From NCBI GenBank assembly GCA_964458015.1, contig CAYWGR010000021.1:1-44318 (forward strand): a stretch of 44,318 nucleotides of DNA, read 5' to 3'. The DNA is from CAYWGR01 sp964458015 (lineage in GTDB: Bacteria; Planctomycetota; Planctomycetia; Pirellulales; Thermoguttaceae). Below, piece after piece: positions 32,953 to 41,372 of the stretch. Below the pieces are notes generated by a model that was not told the origin of the DNA, did no database searches, and was given only the letters and a program-made list of their open reading frames with translations. Numbering within the stretch: position 1 is the first letter of the stretch; every line of letters begins with the position of its first letter. A program made the position numbers and the translations under genes.

Positions 32953-35385
32953 TTAGTCGGCGGCACGACCTCGACCGGTCGAACCGTCTAAACGTGCCCA
33001 GAAGGGATGCTGGCGGTCGCCGCGCGTGCGAACGTCTTCCATCAAGACGCGCAGGTCCGGACGTATGATTTGATCGGCGTTATTCAAACGCCGACCGTTG
33101 GCGGTTACCGTCGAGCGGAGCTTGAAATCGATCATTTTGGGCGAAAGCCACACGGTTACCTGGCTGGTTCCCGTGCGGATATTGATGCCGTTTTTGTTGT
33201 TGATCGAAGCTTTAATCTGCACCGGCTGCGAACCTTTGGGCGGCGGCCAACTGCCGGGATCGACGGCCGAGCGCGGCGGAAGTCCCTCGACCTCGACCCA
33301 CCAGAAAAAGTTATCCCAGGTGCGCATCGTTTCGCAAGTAAATTCGCGCGGGTAGAAATCGCGGCGGAATCGGCCCATCCAGTCGAATATACGCAATATC
33401 TCGTCGTAGAAATCCTCGTGGCCGCGGCCCAGATATTCGACCACGGTCGTGTTGAAGCCGCGACGCAAATAGCGATCCAGGTCGAGCGCGTTTTTGGTTA
33501 ATTTGGCGCTGTCTAACTCGCCGGCCACGACGTAGAACGGCACATATCGGGCGTTTTCCCAGTAGAGTTCGCAGTAGCGGTCGGATTGGGCCACGATCGG
33601 AATCACGCCGGCCCAAAGATCGGGATGGGCGAGCCCGATATCCCACACGGCATCGCCGCCTATGGAATGGCCCGAGAGAAACACGCGGTCGGTATCGATG
33701 GAAAATCGCCGACAAGCGTCACGCAACGAATTCAGCACCGCGGCATGTTCGCGTGCGGAATAGCCGTAGCTTTTTTGATGTTCTTCGGTCCAGACCGGCG
33801 CGATCACAATATAGCCGTAACGTGCGGCCTGGCCAGTGCGCTCGCCTTTTTTGTTTCTGGCTCCCGCCCACCAATCGATCTGCTGCTCGGCCGTGGTCAC
33901 GGCGGCGTTGAGCGTGACGATCGTGGGATACAAACGATGCGGATCGTAATCCGGCGGAAGCTGGAGGTAATACGTGATGGGCGCCCCTTTGGCTACGCCC
34001 TGCACTTCCAGTTCGTAGTAGCCCGGCTGCTCTGGCTCCGGCGTATCGACCGGCGGTTTCATGTGGGCCAAAATATCGGCCACCATCGGCAACTCGCCGC
34101 CCGATTCCTGTTTGATGTAGTTGAAGAATTTTTCACGGTTGGGGGAAGACGTTTCGTTGAGATATTCGCGAATCATACTGCGAACTTTGAAGGCGGAAAT
34201 CGCGGTGGCCAGTTTTGTCGTCGCTGCGTCCGCGCCCAACAGCCAGCCGCTAATGGCCAGCGCGATCTTATCAGCGTCCGGCGTTTTCGCGTCATCGGCG
34301 TTTTGCAGGAACGCCGCCATCCGGTCGAGCGTGTTGGGACCGATCTCAGCGGCGATTTCTTCGAGAATCGGCTTGAGGTTTTCACGATGGATCGTATCTT
34401 CAAGCTTTTCGGCAAGCTTTTTCAGATGCTTGATGACGTCTTTGCGACGCGTTTCGCGGGTCTCGTAATCCTGAATCATTTCGCGAACGCCCTGCAGTAT
34501 CTCACCGCCCACATCCTGGGCAGGAAATTGTTTCAATGTCTTGAAGACCAACTGATGTTGGCCGGCATCGTGGCGCAGTTTCAATTCCTTAAGAAGCCGT
34601 TGCGAGGAAAGCTGCTTGATCGCCCTCAACGACGGTTCCAGTTGTTTCTTGAGGTCTGCATTGTTGGATTTCGAGGCAATCAGCTTTTCGAGGATCTGCT
34701 TAGCTTCTTCATAGCGTTCGCATTGCAGATAGAACCGGGCGATTTTTTTGTAGCCTTCCGGATCTTTCGGATCAATTTGCTTGAGCAGGATTTTTTGCAA
34801 GGTATCGGCCGGGATGGAGCTGGTGGCCATCCGCATATCCCAGACCTGCGAGATGCCCTCGACCTTGGTCCATTGGGGCGTCAGCTCGGTAATGCCTTGG
34901 ATTACATCGAGCGGTCCTCGACCCATGGCCATCGTAAAGATGCGGCGTCCGAATTCGTCGAAAGGCGAAACTCGCAGCGGTTGCCCAACGGTTTTGATCG
35001 AAGAGCCGGCCCGCATTACGCGCTGACGGATGGCGAACTTCTCTTCAACTTGACGGCCTGCTTCCTGGCGAACTTCACGGACCAACCGATCCGAGAAAAA
35101 AGTGCGCCGCAATTCATCATCAAGGAAAGAAATCAATTGCAATGCGTTGCCGCCGTCGGGTTGGTTGGGCTGGGGTGAGTCGGCCAAACTGGCCACCTTG
35201 CCAAGTTTGCCTTGTAATAGGCGGCCGTCTTTCAAGACGATTTCGGTGGCCCAAGCAGGCACGGATAGAAGGAGAACCGCGAGCAGTACTCCGAAGAGGA
35301 TCTGAGCGGATCTAGGAGCGGCCGTTCGGCCGACAGTCGCCAAACGTGGTGCCATGCCAGAATAATGATGGATGGGGCGTCGCAT
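32953..35385 (-). CDS. Secreted multidomain alpha/beta-hydrolase (esterase-like) with helical N-terminal region
   Basis: The product is about 810 residues, with an export segment (ILFGVLLAVLLLSVPAWA) followed by a small beta-rich start (TEIVLKDGRLLQGKLGKV). A long helical region with a TPR-like motif (KKIARFYLQCERYEEAKQILEKLI) comes next, then an alpha/beta-hydrolase domain of polyhydroxybutyrate-depolymerase/peptidase type (YYLQLPPDYDPHRLYPTIVTL). The nucleophile elbow is GHSIGG (bases 33655-33672); later Asp (GELDSAK) and His (YLGRGHEDF) complete a likely triad. It should hydrolyse an ester or peptide bond outside the cytoplasm. The substrate is unknown. ATG 35385 is preferred over the longer frame from 35424. 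It converges on the HEAT-repeat gene with four bases between stops. Confidence 0.87.
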   Translation of the reverse strand: MRRPIHHYSGMAPRLATVGRTAAPRSAQILFGVLLAVLLLSVPAWATEIVLKDGRLLQGKLGKVASLADSPQPNQPDGGNALQLISFLDDELRRTFFSDRLVREVRQEAGRQVEEKFAIRQRVMRAGSSIKTVGQPLRVSPFDEFGRRIFTMAMGRGPLDVIQGITELTPQWTKVEGISQVWDMRMATSSIPADTLQKILLKQIDPKDPEGYKKIARFYLQCERYEEAKQILEKLIASKSNNADLKKQLEPSLRAIKQLSSQRLLKELKLRHDAGQHQLVFKTLKQFPAQDVGGEILQGVREMIQDYETRETRRKDVIKHLKKLAEKLEDTIHRENLKPILEEIAAEIGPNTLDRMAAFLQNADDAKTPDADKIALAISGWLLGADAATTKLATAISAFKVRSMIREYLNETSSPNREKFFNYIKQESGGELPMVADILAHMKPPVDTPEPEQPGYYELEVQGVAKGAPITYYLQLPPDYDPHRLYPTIVTLNAAVTTAEQQIDWWAGARNKKGERTGQAARYGYIVIAPVWTEEHQKSYGYSAREHAAVLNSLRDACRRFSIDTDRVFLSGHSIGGDAVWDIGLAHPDLWAGVIPIVAQSDRYCELYWENARYVPFYVVAGELDSAKLTKNALDLDRYLRRGFNTTVVEYLGRGHEDFYDEILRIFDWMGRFRRDFYPREFTCETMRTWDNFFWWVEVEGLPPRSAVDPGSWPPPKGSQPVQIKASINNKNGINIRTGTSQVTVWLSPKMIDFKLRSTVTANGRRLNNADQIIRPDLRVLMEDVRTRGDRQHPFWARLDGSTGRGRAAD

Positions 35386-35528
35386 TCGCTCTTCTCTTGT
35401 GTCCAGTCTACAAGCGTACTTCATTGTCGGCTTTCATTACAAGGAATACAACTGTATGCCATGAAGCATAGGCATCTTGACAAAACTCTTCCGGTCCGCA
35501 AAATTGGGAAAACTGGAAGAATTAGAAC

Positions 35529-35783
35529 ATGCATCAGCCGCTTATCCCTTCTCGAATCCTTCTCGCACTCCTTGTAGGAGCGTTATTGCTGCCTGTCACG
35601 ATCTGCGTGGTTCTTGGCGTTGCATCACTATTGGGGGCTATGGGTGACGCTGCGGGTGGGTGCGTTTTACAGCGGATCGCTCTCGGCGGCGGCATTCTTT
35701 GGGTTATCAATCTCGTCGCCCTTGTCGTGCTGTTGGCAATTGGTACACTCCGAGGACCGGGCGAACCGGACGATACGGAGTAG
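35529..35783 (+). CDS. Small two-helix membrane protein
   Basis: The 84-residue protein has two hydrophobic helices (ILLALLVGALLLPVTICVVLG and GGGILWVINLVALVVLLAIG) joined by a short loop, and a charged C-terminus. A GGAAG sequence precedes ATG 35529 at about eleven bases. It has no cysteine or charge motif that would assign a function. The composition and framing look like a real gene, not a shadow. It stands alone between a divergent esterase gene and a palindromic repeat. Confidence 0.68.
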   Translation: MHQPLIPSRILLALLVGALLLPVTICVVLGVASLLGAMGDAAGGCVLQRIALGGGILWVINLVALVVLLAIGTLRGPGEPDDTE

Positions 35784-35880
35784 TGTCTGCTAAGACGACG
35801 GCCCGCGAATTTGTCCAGCTTGCAGAAGTACCAGCAAGCTAGGGCGGCAGGGCCAATCAATTGTTGAATTTGGGAAAAGC

Positions 35881-35961
35881 GTAGAGCGGGTCGAGCGAAG
35901 CGACGGCCCGCCATTTGCGAAGAATTCAAGGCGGGCCATCGCTTCGCTCGACCCGCCCTAC
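35881..35961. repeat. Large imperfect palindrome with 27-base arms
   Basis: The left arm (35886-35912) begins GCGGGTCGAGCGAAGCGA, and the right arm (35930-35956) is its near-complement, GGCGGGCCATCGCTTCGCTC onward. Seventeen bases separate them, and the ends add GTAG/CTAC pairing. It is a typical dispersed planctomycete palindrome. It occupies most of the gap before the aminotransferase gene, which otherwise (35784-36015) holds no gene. Confidence 0.75.
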
Positions 35962-36015
35962 TGAAAACTGCATCATGGCTTTTCGCTAGGTGAATATCTT
36001 TTATTGGAATCATTC

Positions 36016-37164
36016 ATGGCCAAACAACGCCTGTTGACCCCCGGCCCCACCGAAGTGCCTGAAAGTGCTTTGTTGAGCATGGCAAGGCAAGTGACGCATC
36101 ACCGAACGCCCGAATTTCGCGGATTGCTGACCGAGGTGTTTGCAGGGCTTAAGGCTGTTTTCGCCACGCAAAACGATGTTCTTGTTTTAACGAGTTCCGG
36201 CACGGGGGCGATGGAGGCCGCCGTGGTAAATCTAGTCCCTCGCGGCGGGAAGGCAATCGTTCTGGAGTCGGGCAAATTTGCCGAACGGTGGCGAAAAATC
36301 TGCGAAACCTTCGGTATCCAAGTCATACGTTACGAGGTGCCCTGGGGCGAAGCTTTTGAGGCTGCCCATGTTGCCAAGCTCTTGGAAGAACATCCCGACG
36401 CAGCGGCGGTATTCTGCACGTTGTTGGAAACGAGCACGGGCGTAGGGCACGACATTGAGGCCATCGGGCGGGTTGTGGGGCCTAGCAAGGCGTTGTTGGT
36501 CGTCGATGGCATCAGTGGGGTGGGCGTTATGGAATGTCGGACCGACGCCTGGGGGATTGATGTGCTGGCCGTGGGGGCTCAAAAGGCGTTGATGACCCCG
36601 CCCGGTTTGGCCTTTTTGACAGTTAGCCCAGCCGCATGGCAGCAAATCGAGTCGATCGAGCGGTCGGCTTTTTATTTCGATTTATTGGCATATCGCAAGG
36701 CATTAAAAGATTCCGATACGCCTTATACGCCTGCCATCCCGCTGGTCAAGGCATTGGCCGAAAGTTTGCGGACGATCCAGGCCGTGGGGATTGAGCAGAT
36801 TTGGAAGCGTGCGAAGGTTTTGGCCCAAGCTTTTCGAGCAGGCGTCGATGCCCTGGGGTTGCGATTGGTTGCATCCCGGCCTGCTGACGGGATGACGGCC
36901 GTTTATTTTCCGGAAGGCATCGACGGCAAGCAGTTCATGGCCCGTTTGCAGACTCGTTTTGGGATCAAATTGGCCGGGGGGCAGGGACCGCTAAAGGGGC
37001 GGATTTTTCGCCTGGCTCACATGGGCAGCGTCGACGAACTTGATATCCTTTCCAGCCTGGCAGCCATTGAGCTGGTACTTGCCGAGATGGGAAAAGACGT
37101 TAAGCTGGGATCCAGTGTTGCAGCGGCGAGCGGGGTGTTGGCTGAAGTGGAAAAAGCTGGATAA
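36016..37164 (+). CDS. Class V PLP-dependent aminotransferase, probable phosphoserine aminotransferase
   Basis: The 382-residue protein starts LLTPGPTEVPESALLSMARQVTHHRTPEF, the mark of the alanine-glyoxylate/serine-pyruvate aminotransferase group. It has the cofactor lysine in VGAQKALMTPPG and LLETSTGVGHDI for substrate binding. Because serA lies 600 bases downstream in the same direction, the likely role is to turn 3-phosphohydroxypyruvate into phosphoserine, as class V enzymes of this type do in organisms lacking classical SerC. ATG 36016 is chosen; a TTG four codons earlier is possible. A glyoxylate aminotransferase role remains possible. A RelE-type toxin-antitoxin pair now separates it from serA. 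Confidence 0.88.
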   Translation: MAKQRLLTPGPTEVPESALLSMARQVTHHRTPEFRGLLTEVFAGLKAVFATQNDVLVLTSSGTGAMEAAVVNLVPRGGKAIVLESGKFAERWRKICETFGIQVIRYEVPWGEAFEAAHVAKLLEEHPDAAAVFCTLLETSTGVGHDIEAIGRVVGPSKALLVVDGISGVGVMECRTDAWGIDVLAVGAQKALMTPPGLAFLTVSPAAWQQIESIERSAFYFDLLAYRKALKDSDTPYTPAIPLVKALAESLRTIQAVGIEQIWKRAKVLAQAFRAGVDALGLRLVASRPADGMTAVYFPEGIDGKQFMARLQTRFGIKLAGGQGPLKGRIFRLAHMGSVDELDILSSLAAIELVLAEMGKDVKLGSSVAAASGVLAEVEKAG

Positions 37165-37274
37165 TTCCACTTTTGTGCCATGATCGGAACAGAGGCTTGC
37201 TGATTGGGATGCCGGCCGAATAAGCACAGGGACGAAATGAACCCTCGGATTCAATTGTGGGGGTATAAAAACCA

Positions 37275-37454
37275 ATGATCGCGGCCAAAGAAGAAGCGAA
37301 AAAGCTGATCGAACAAATCCCAGATGACGCAAGCTGGGATGATATTATGTATGAGTTTTACGTCAGATCCAAAATCGAAATCGGGTTACAGGAAATTGAT
37401 ACCGGCAAGGTGATATCTCAAGAGGAAATCGAGAAAAGGTTCTGCTCCGAATGA
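37275..37454 (+). CDS. Small antitoxin of a RelE/ParE-type pair
   Basis: A 59-residue ORF (starts MIAAKEEAKKLIEQIPDDAS, contains WDDIMYEFYVRSKIEIGL, ends EEIEKRFCSE) whose TGA overlaps the ATG of the toxin gene (ATGA). The composition and the WDDIMYEFYVR block match small antitoxins found beside RelE/ParE toxins in cyanobacteria and Planctomycetes. It should neutralise the toxin by direct binding and probably repress the operon. TATAAA at 37264-37269 is a possible -10 close to the start. Confidence 0.8.
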   Translation: MIAAKEEAKKLIEQIPDDASWDDIMYEFYVRSKIEIGLQEIDTGKVISQEEIEKRFCSE

Positions 37455-37753
37455 AAGTCGAATGGAGTGAGTCGGCATCATCGGATTTGGAGGCGATTCG
37501 AGCCTACATCGCCCGAGATTCCAGATATTATGCCGCAAGCTTCATTCGGCATATTGTGGAATCAACACGATTGTTGGGGGAATTTCCCGATCTAGGACAA
37601 GTGGTGCGTGAATTTGATAGACGAATAGTACGTGAAAAGGTGTTACGGAATTATCGAATTCTTTACGAAATACAGAAAAACCGCGTTGTAATAATTGCCA
37701 TTGTTCATGCGGCCAGAAATTTGGATTCAATAGCTTTGCCAGAAAGGAACTAA
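37451..37753 (+). CDS. RelE/ParE-superfamily toxin
   Basis: A 100-residue protein of the RelE/ParE fold: MKVEWSESASSDLEAIRAYIA, the FPDLGQVVREF loop and RIVREKVLRNYRILYEI before VVIIAIVHAARNLDS. These positions match ParE-type toxins, which act on gyrase, or RelE-type, which cut mRNA on the ribosome. The sequence alone does not decide which. It overlaps its antitoxin by ATGA, and serA starts eight bases after its stop, so the toxin pair may share a transcript with serine biosynthesis. Confidence 0.88.
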   Translation: MKVEWSESASSDLEAIRAYIARDSRYYAASFIRHIVESTRLLGEFPDLGQVVREFDRRIVREKVLRNYRILYEIQKNRVVIIAIVHAARNLDSIALPERN

Positions 37754-37761
37754 TTACAGTT

Positions 37762-39390
37762 ATGCCCAAGATTCTTGTTCTCGATGAATTGTCCCCGGAC
37801 GGTCTTAACCTTTTGGAATCGGCCGGTAATCTGGAAGTCGAAGTCCGAACCGGTCTGAAGGGCGACGACTTGCGTAATGCTTTACTCGAGGCCGATGGCG
37901 CGATTTGTCGTAGCGGCGTGAAAATTACGGCCGACATACTGAAAGGCAACACACGACTCCGCGCAATCGCTCGGGCCGGCGTCGGCGTCGATAACATCGA
38001 CACCCAGGCCGCTACCCGTCAAGGCATCGTCGTGATGAACACGCCCGGCGGCAACACGCTCTCGACGGCCGAGCAAACCATTGCCTTGTTGTTGGGCTTG
38101 TCGCGCAATATCGCGGTGGCCAACCAGAGTTTGGTCGAGGGGCGATGGGACCGCAAAAAATTCATGGGCACCCAAGTTGCCGGTAAAACTTTGGGTATTG
38201 TGGGCCTCGGACGCATCGGCCAGGCGGTAGCCACGCGTGCCCGCGGGTTGGAAATGCGAGTGCTGGGCTACGACCCCTACTTGCCGGCCGCCCGGGCTCA
38301 GGAATTGGGTGTTGAAACGGTCGAGACGGTCGACGAAATGCTTCCTTTGGTCGATTATCTAACGGTCCACACTCCCTTGAACGATGCCACCCGCAATTTG
38401 ATCAGCACGAAACAAGTGGCGATGCTTAAGAAGGGCGTTCGGTTGGTCAACTGTGCTCGCGGCGGCATTTACGACGAGGCGGCATTGCTGGAAGGTCTTA
38501 AGAGCGGGCAAATCGCCGGCGTGGCACTCGATGTTTACTCGGAAGAACCCTGCACGAAGAACCCGTTGTTCGGAATGCCCGGCGTTCTTTGCACCCCGCA
38601 CTTGGGCGCCAGCACCGAAGAAGCTCAAACCAACGTGGCGGTGGAAGCCGCGGAGCTTTTGATCGACTTCTTTACGACCGGGGCGATCAAGCAGTCGGTC
38701 AATATGTCGCCCTTGGATCCCAAGACGCTGGCCGAGATGCGCGGTTATCTGAACGTAGCCTATCGCTTGGGGCTTCTACTGTCCCAGGTGGATCACAACC
38801 CGCCGACAAGCTGCCGATTAAGCTACAAAGGCGAAGTGGCCAAAAAGCATACCCGTCTGTTGTCGTCGGCTTTTGCCGCCGGATTTCTCGAACATGCGTT
38901 GGAGGGCGGCGTGAACATCGTGAACGCCGAAATGCTCTTGCGCGAACGGGGAATCGAACTGGTCGAGCAACGCAGCAGCGATGTTGGCGATTTCAGTTCG
39001 ATGATTACAGCGGAAGTTGTTACCAGCAAGAAAACGTCCACCGCTTCCGGCACGCTTTTCGGCAATAATATGCCTCGCTTGGTTCAGACGGGCAATTGCC
39101 GCTTGGAGAGTTATCTTGACGGCATTCTGATGATTTTCGCCCATCGCGATTTGCCGGGCGTTATCGGCAAGGTGGGCAGCATCTTCGGTAAGCACAGGAT
39201 CAATATCGCCCAGATGGCCGTAGGCCGTTCAGCAGACAAGCCGGGCGGAGACGCCATCGGCATTCTTTCGCTCGATTCCGCGCCGCCGGCCGAAGCGTTG
39301 GCCGACGTGGTTGCAATGCCCGAAATTACGCAAGCATGGATTGTTAAATTGCCGGCTGCGGGCGAAATGCCCCCCTGGTTGGCTGGGTGA
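37762..39390 (+). CDS. serA: D-3-phosphoglycerate dehydrogenase
   Basis: Catalyses the first committed step of serine biosynthesis, 3-phosphoglycerate to 3-phosphohydroxypyruvate, with NAD. The 542-residue protein has the long form: catalytic and NAD-binding domains (LGIVGLGRIGQAV at residues 144-156; GYDPYLPAARA; LVNCARGGIYDEAALLEGL; TPHLGASTEEAQ), then the intervening domain (SCRLSYKGEV) and a C-terminal ACT domain (MIFAHRDLPGVIGKVGSIFGKHRINIAQMAVGR) that usually binds serine for feedback inhibition. The start is ATG 37762, eight bases after the toxin stop. A strong terminator follows at 39455-39500. Confidence 0.97.
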   Translation: MPKILVLDELSPDGLNLLESAGNLEVEVRTGLKGDDLRNALLEADGAICRSGVKITADILKGNTRLRAIARAGVGVDNIDTQAATRQGIVVMNTPGGNTLSTAEQTIALLLGLSRNIAVANQSLVEGRWDRKKFMGTQVAGKTLGIVGLGRIGQAVATRARGLEMRVLGYDPYLPAARAQELGVETVETVDEMLPLVDYLTVHTPLNDATRNLISTKQVAMLKKGVRLVNCARGGIYDEAALLEGLKSGQIAGVALDVYSEEPCTKNPLFGMPGVLCTPHLGASTEEAQTNVAVEAAELLIDFFTTGAIKQSVNMSPLDPKTLAEMRGYLNVAYRLGLLLSQVDHNPPTSCRLSYKGEVAKKHTRLLSSAFAAGFLEHALEGGVNIVNAEMLLRERGIELVEQRSSDVGDFSSMITAEVVTSKKTSTASGTLFGNNMPRLVQTGNCRLESYLDGILMIFAHRDLPGVIGKVGSIFGKHRINIAQMAVGRSADKPGGDAIGILSLDSAPPAEALADVVAMPEITQAWIVKLPAAGEMPPWLAG

Positions 39391-39454
39391 TTTAAGTTGG
39401 TATTTCCAGGGTTTTCCTTAAACCCGGTTTTTTCCCATCCAAGTTCGATAAATT

Positions 39455-39500
39455 CGCCGTTGAAGGGAGAATTTCTCTTTCCCTCCAACGGCGTTTTTTT
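39455..39500 (+). terminator. serA: Rho-independent terminator after serA
   Basis: CGCCGTTG (39455-39462) pairs with CAACGGCG (39486-39493), extended inward by AGGGA against TCCCT. Seven T residues follow (39494-39500). This is a classical intrinsic terminator. Confidence 0.92.
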
Positions 39501-39841
39501 GTCGATTTTCTCTACTATTCTCTTCCTGTCTGAAACAGCAAGCTACCTTTTAATACCCATGAGAAACCGGAAGTCTCAGGGAAACCTTGCGGAAAAAAAC
39601 GACTTGACCGCTTACACCAACTGAGAAAAACACTCCACGACACAAACGGCACAATCGGCACAAACACCCTGCATTGCGCCTAATCTGCATATTATTTTCT
39701 AGTAGAATTTTACGAATGCTGTGTAGATTGCCGATTGTTTATTGGCGTGGACTTAGGAATAACCCCGGAATCTTCTCTTTCGAGATTTCACGAACCGCGT
39801 TTTGACTACTAACACGTTTCCGCCACTGACACTCCTAAAAG
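39501..39841. other. Gene-free, AT-rich stretch
   Basis: No ORF with a supportable start, RNA gene or repeat was recognised in these 341 bases. They should hold the promoter of the BON gene. The AT-rich block ATATTATTTTCTAGTAGAATTT-like around 39689-39712 is a possible site, but no confident -35/-10 pair was found. Confidence 0.4.
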
Positions 39842-40072
39842 ATGGGCAAAAGTGAAATGATCGACATGCCACTTGATGACCGTGTGCTGACAGCACTAGA
39901 ACGCAACCCCTACGTCGGCCGTCGCAGCTTGCGTTTTGAAACCAGTGCCGGCCGGGTTACGTTGCGAGGCACCGTCAACACCTACTTCCAAAAGCAGATG
40001 GCGCAAGAGGCTCTTCGAAACGTCGATGGAATTGACGAAATTACGAATGAATTGGAAGTTTGCTGGCGATAG
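39842..40072 (+). CDS. Small BON-domain protein
   Basis: The 76-residue protein is a single BON domain: DDRVLTALERNPYVGRRSLRFETSAG then VTLRGTVNTYFQKQMAQEALRNVDGIDEITNEL. This is the pattern of conserved glycine and hydrophobics that in OsmY-type proteins binds membranes or lipids. It lacks a signal peptide, so it is probably cytoplasmic. The start is ATG 39842 without a good ribosome site; ATG 39857 is an alternative. It converges with the STAS gene, 17 bases between stops. Confidence 0.82.
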   Translation: MGKSEMIDMPLDDRVLTALERNPYVGRRSLRFETSAGRVTLRGTVNTYFQKQMAQEALRNVDGIDEITNELEVCWR

Positions 40073-40089
40073 CCGTTGCTCGTAAAAAG

Positions 40090-40470
40090 CTATCGCGGTT
40101 TAACCGCATGGGGACGTCCCATAATCGCTTCCTCTCGATCTTCGTAAGGAAGCAAGCGGTCGCCCGCTGGATGCGTAAGCAGCACCTTTCGATTATGCGG
40201 CGATAGGCCGCAAAGCCGCAACATGCCGTCGTGCTGCTCGATGCGTTGCTGCAACTCGACAAGTTGGTCGACCAAACGGCAGCTAAGACTCCGTATGCCG
40301 TTCAGCTCGAGAACCAGCCGATAGGTGAAGTGTTGTTGCAGCACTTGCCAAAGATGCTCGGCCAAGGGATGCGTCTCGGATGCCGGTCCATCCAAGTTTT
40401 GCACCCGCACAAAGAGACAGTCGGGGCCACGTTCCACGTCCAACGCACAGCCGGGAGCAATCGTCTGCAT
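40090..40470 (-). CDS. STAS-domain-like protein (anti-sigma-factor-antagonist type)
   Basis: The 126-residue protein has the STAS pattern of SpoIIAA-like antagonists: CLFVRVQNLDG, HFTYRLVLELNGIRSLSCRLVDQLVELQQRIEQHDGMLRLCGLSPHNRKVLL. The expected phospho-acceptor serine would be in IRSLSCRLV. Such proteins bind anti-sigma kinases or act in partner-switching, but no kinase gene is nearby. AAGGAG lies seven bases before ATG 40470, a strong start. The C-terminal tail (LLPYEDREEAIMGRP) is typical of planctomycete STAS proteins. Confidence 0.75.
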   Translation of the reverse strand: MQTIAPGCALDVERGPDCLFVRVQNLDGPASETHPLAEHLWQVLQQHFTYRLVLELNGIRSLSCRLVDQLVELQQRIEQHDGMLRLCGLSPHNRKVLLTHPAGDRLLPYEDREEAIMGRPHAVKPR

Positions 40471-40675
40471 GACGTTTCTCCTTCAACGCCTGGACATTCA
40501 CGAAAAGAGGAAAAACCCTACTAATCGTTAATGTTAGCAGGATCGGCCGATTTGGCAATCCCCCCAGACGTGGCGTGTCCTTGTTGCGAGTGGTTTATGG
40601 TTGATATTCGCGGATGGTCTTCGTGATAAAATGAAGCTACAATGTGGGGACATGCTCATGTTGAGGGAGAGAACC

Positions 40676-40912
40676 ATGACAAGCTTGTCGATCCAAGAGG
40701 CTCAGGCTCAATTGCCCGATTTGGTGCATGGTTTGGCCAAGGGGGACGAAGTGATGATTATCGAAAATGATAAGGCAATCGCACGAATCGTTCCCATCGT
40801 GGAGCAACCTCCGCAGGCGGGACGTCGCCCGGGTACGTTACGAGGCACAGTTCTTTACATGGCCCCTGATTTTGACGCTCCTTTGGAAGACTTCAAGGAG
40901 TATATGGAATGA
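40676..40912 (+). CDS. Phd/YefM-type antitoxin
   Basis: The 78-residue protein begins MTSLSIQEAQAQLPDLVHGL and continues GDEVMIIENDKAIARIVPI, the standard Phd/YefM antitoxin fold, which binds DNA and covers the toxin. ATG 40676 has GGGAG nearby; the longer frame upstream is not needed. Its TGA overlaps the PIN toxin start (ATGA). The pair is probably self-regulated. Confidence 0.92.
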   Translation: MTSLSIQEAQAQLPDLVHGLAKGDEVMIIENDKAIARIVPIVEQPPQAGRRPGTLRGTVLYMAPDFDAPLEDFKEYME

Positions 40913-41298
40913 GGCTTTTGCTCGATACACATGCCGTGATTTGGTATGTTGATCAAGATCAGCTCTTAAGTTCATCAGCTCATGCGACCATTTCTGATCC
41001 TGCTAACGACTTGCTCTTGAGTGCGGGAACAATTTGGGAGATTGGTATCAAAGTTGGTCTCAATAAGCTGTCACTGTCGTTGCATTACCGTGACTGGATG
41101 AATAAGGCCATCGCTGACCTTGGACTATCGGTGTTGCCAATCTGCGTAGAATATGCCGACGCACAAGCAGGACTCCCCAGGCATCATGGTGATCCATTTG
41201 ATCGGCTGCTTGCCGCACAGGCACTGGTTGAAAACATCCCCTTGATCAGCTCCGATCCGATTTTTGATCTATACAATGTTAAGCGGATATGGAATTGA
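40909..41298 (+). CDS. VapC-like PIN-domain ribonuclease toxin
   Basis: The 129-residue protein has the PIN acidic residues: Asp6 in LLLDTHAVIW, Glu in TIWEIGIK, and the Asp pair in HGDPFDRLLAAQA. It ends with LISSDPIFDLYNV. PIN toxins cut specific RNAs with magnesium. This is the Phd-coupled group, not the VapB-coupled one. It overlaps its antitoxin by ATGA and converges with ruvB. Confidence 0.93.
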   Translation: MRLLLDTHAVIWYVDQDQLLSSSAHATISDPANDLLLSAGTIWEIGIKVGLNKLSLSLHYRDWMNKAIADLGLSVLPICVEYADAQAGLPRHHGDPFDRLLAAQALVENIPLISSDPIFDLYNVKRIWN

Positions 41299-41372
41299 TG
41301 ATTTCATTAACCACACATGCATCTGTTCCCTTAAAGATTGCCGGTTCAGCGATTATTTCAAAAATACTTATC

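Noticed and set aside
33586..35178. A 530-codon open frame on the plus strand
   Set aside because: It lies antisense to the esterase-like gene, has no recognisable domain, and its composition mirrors the codon pattern of the real gene.
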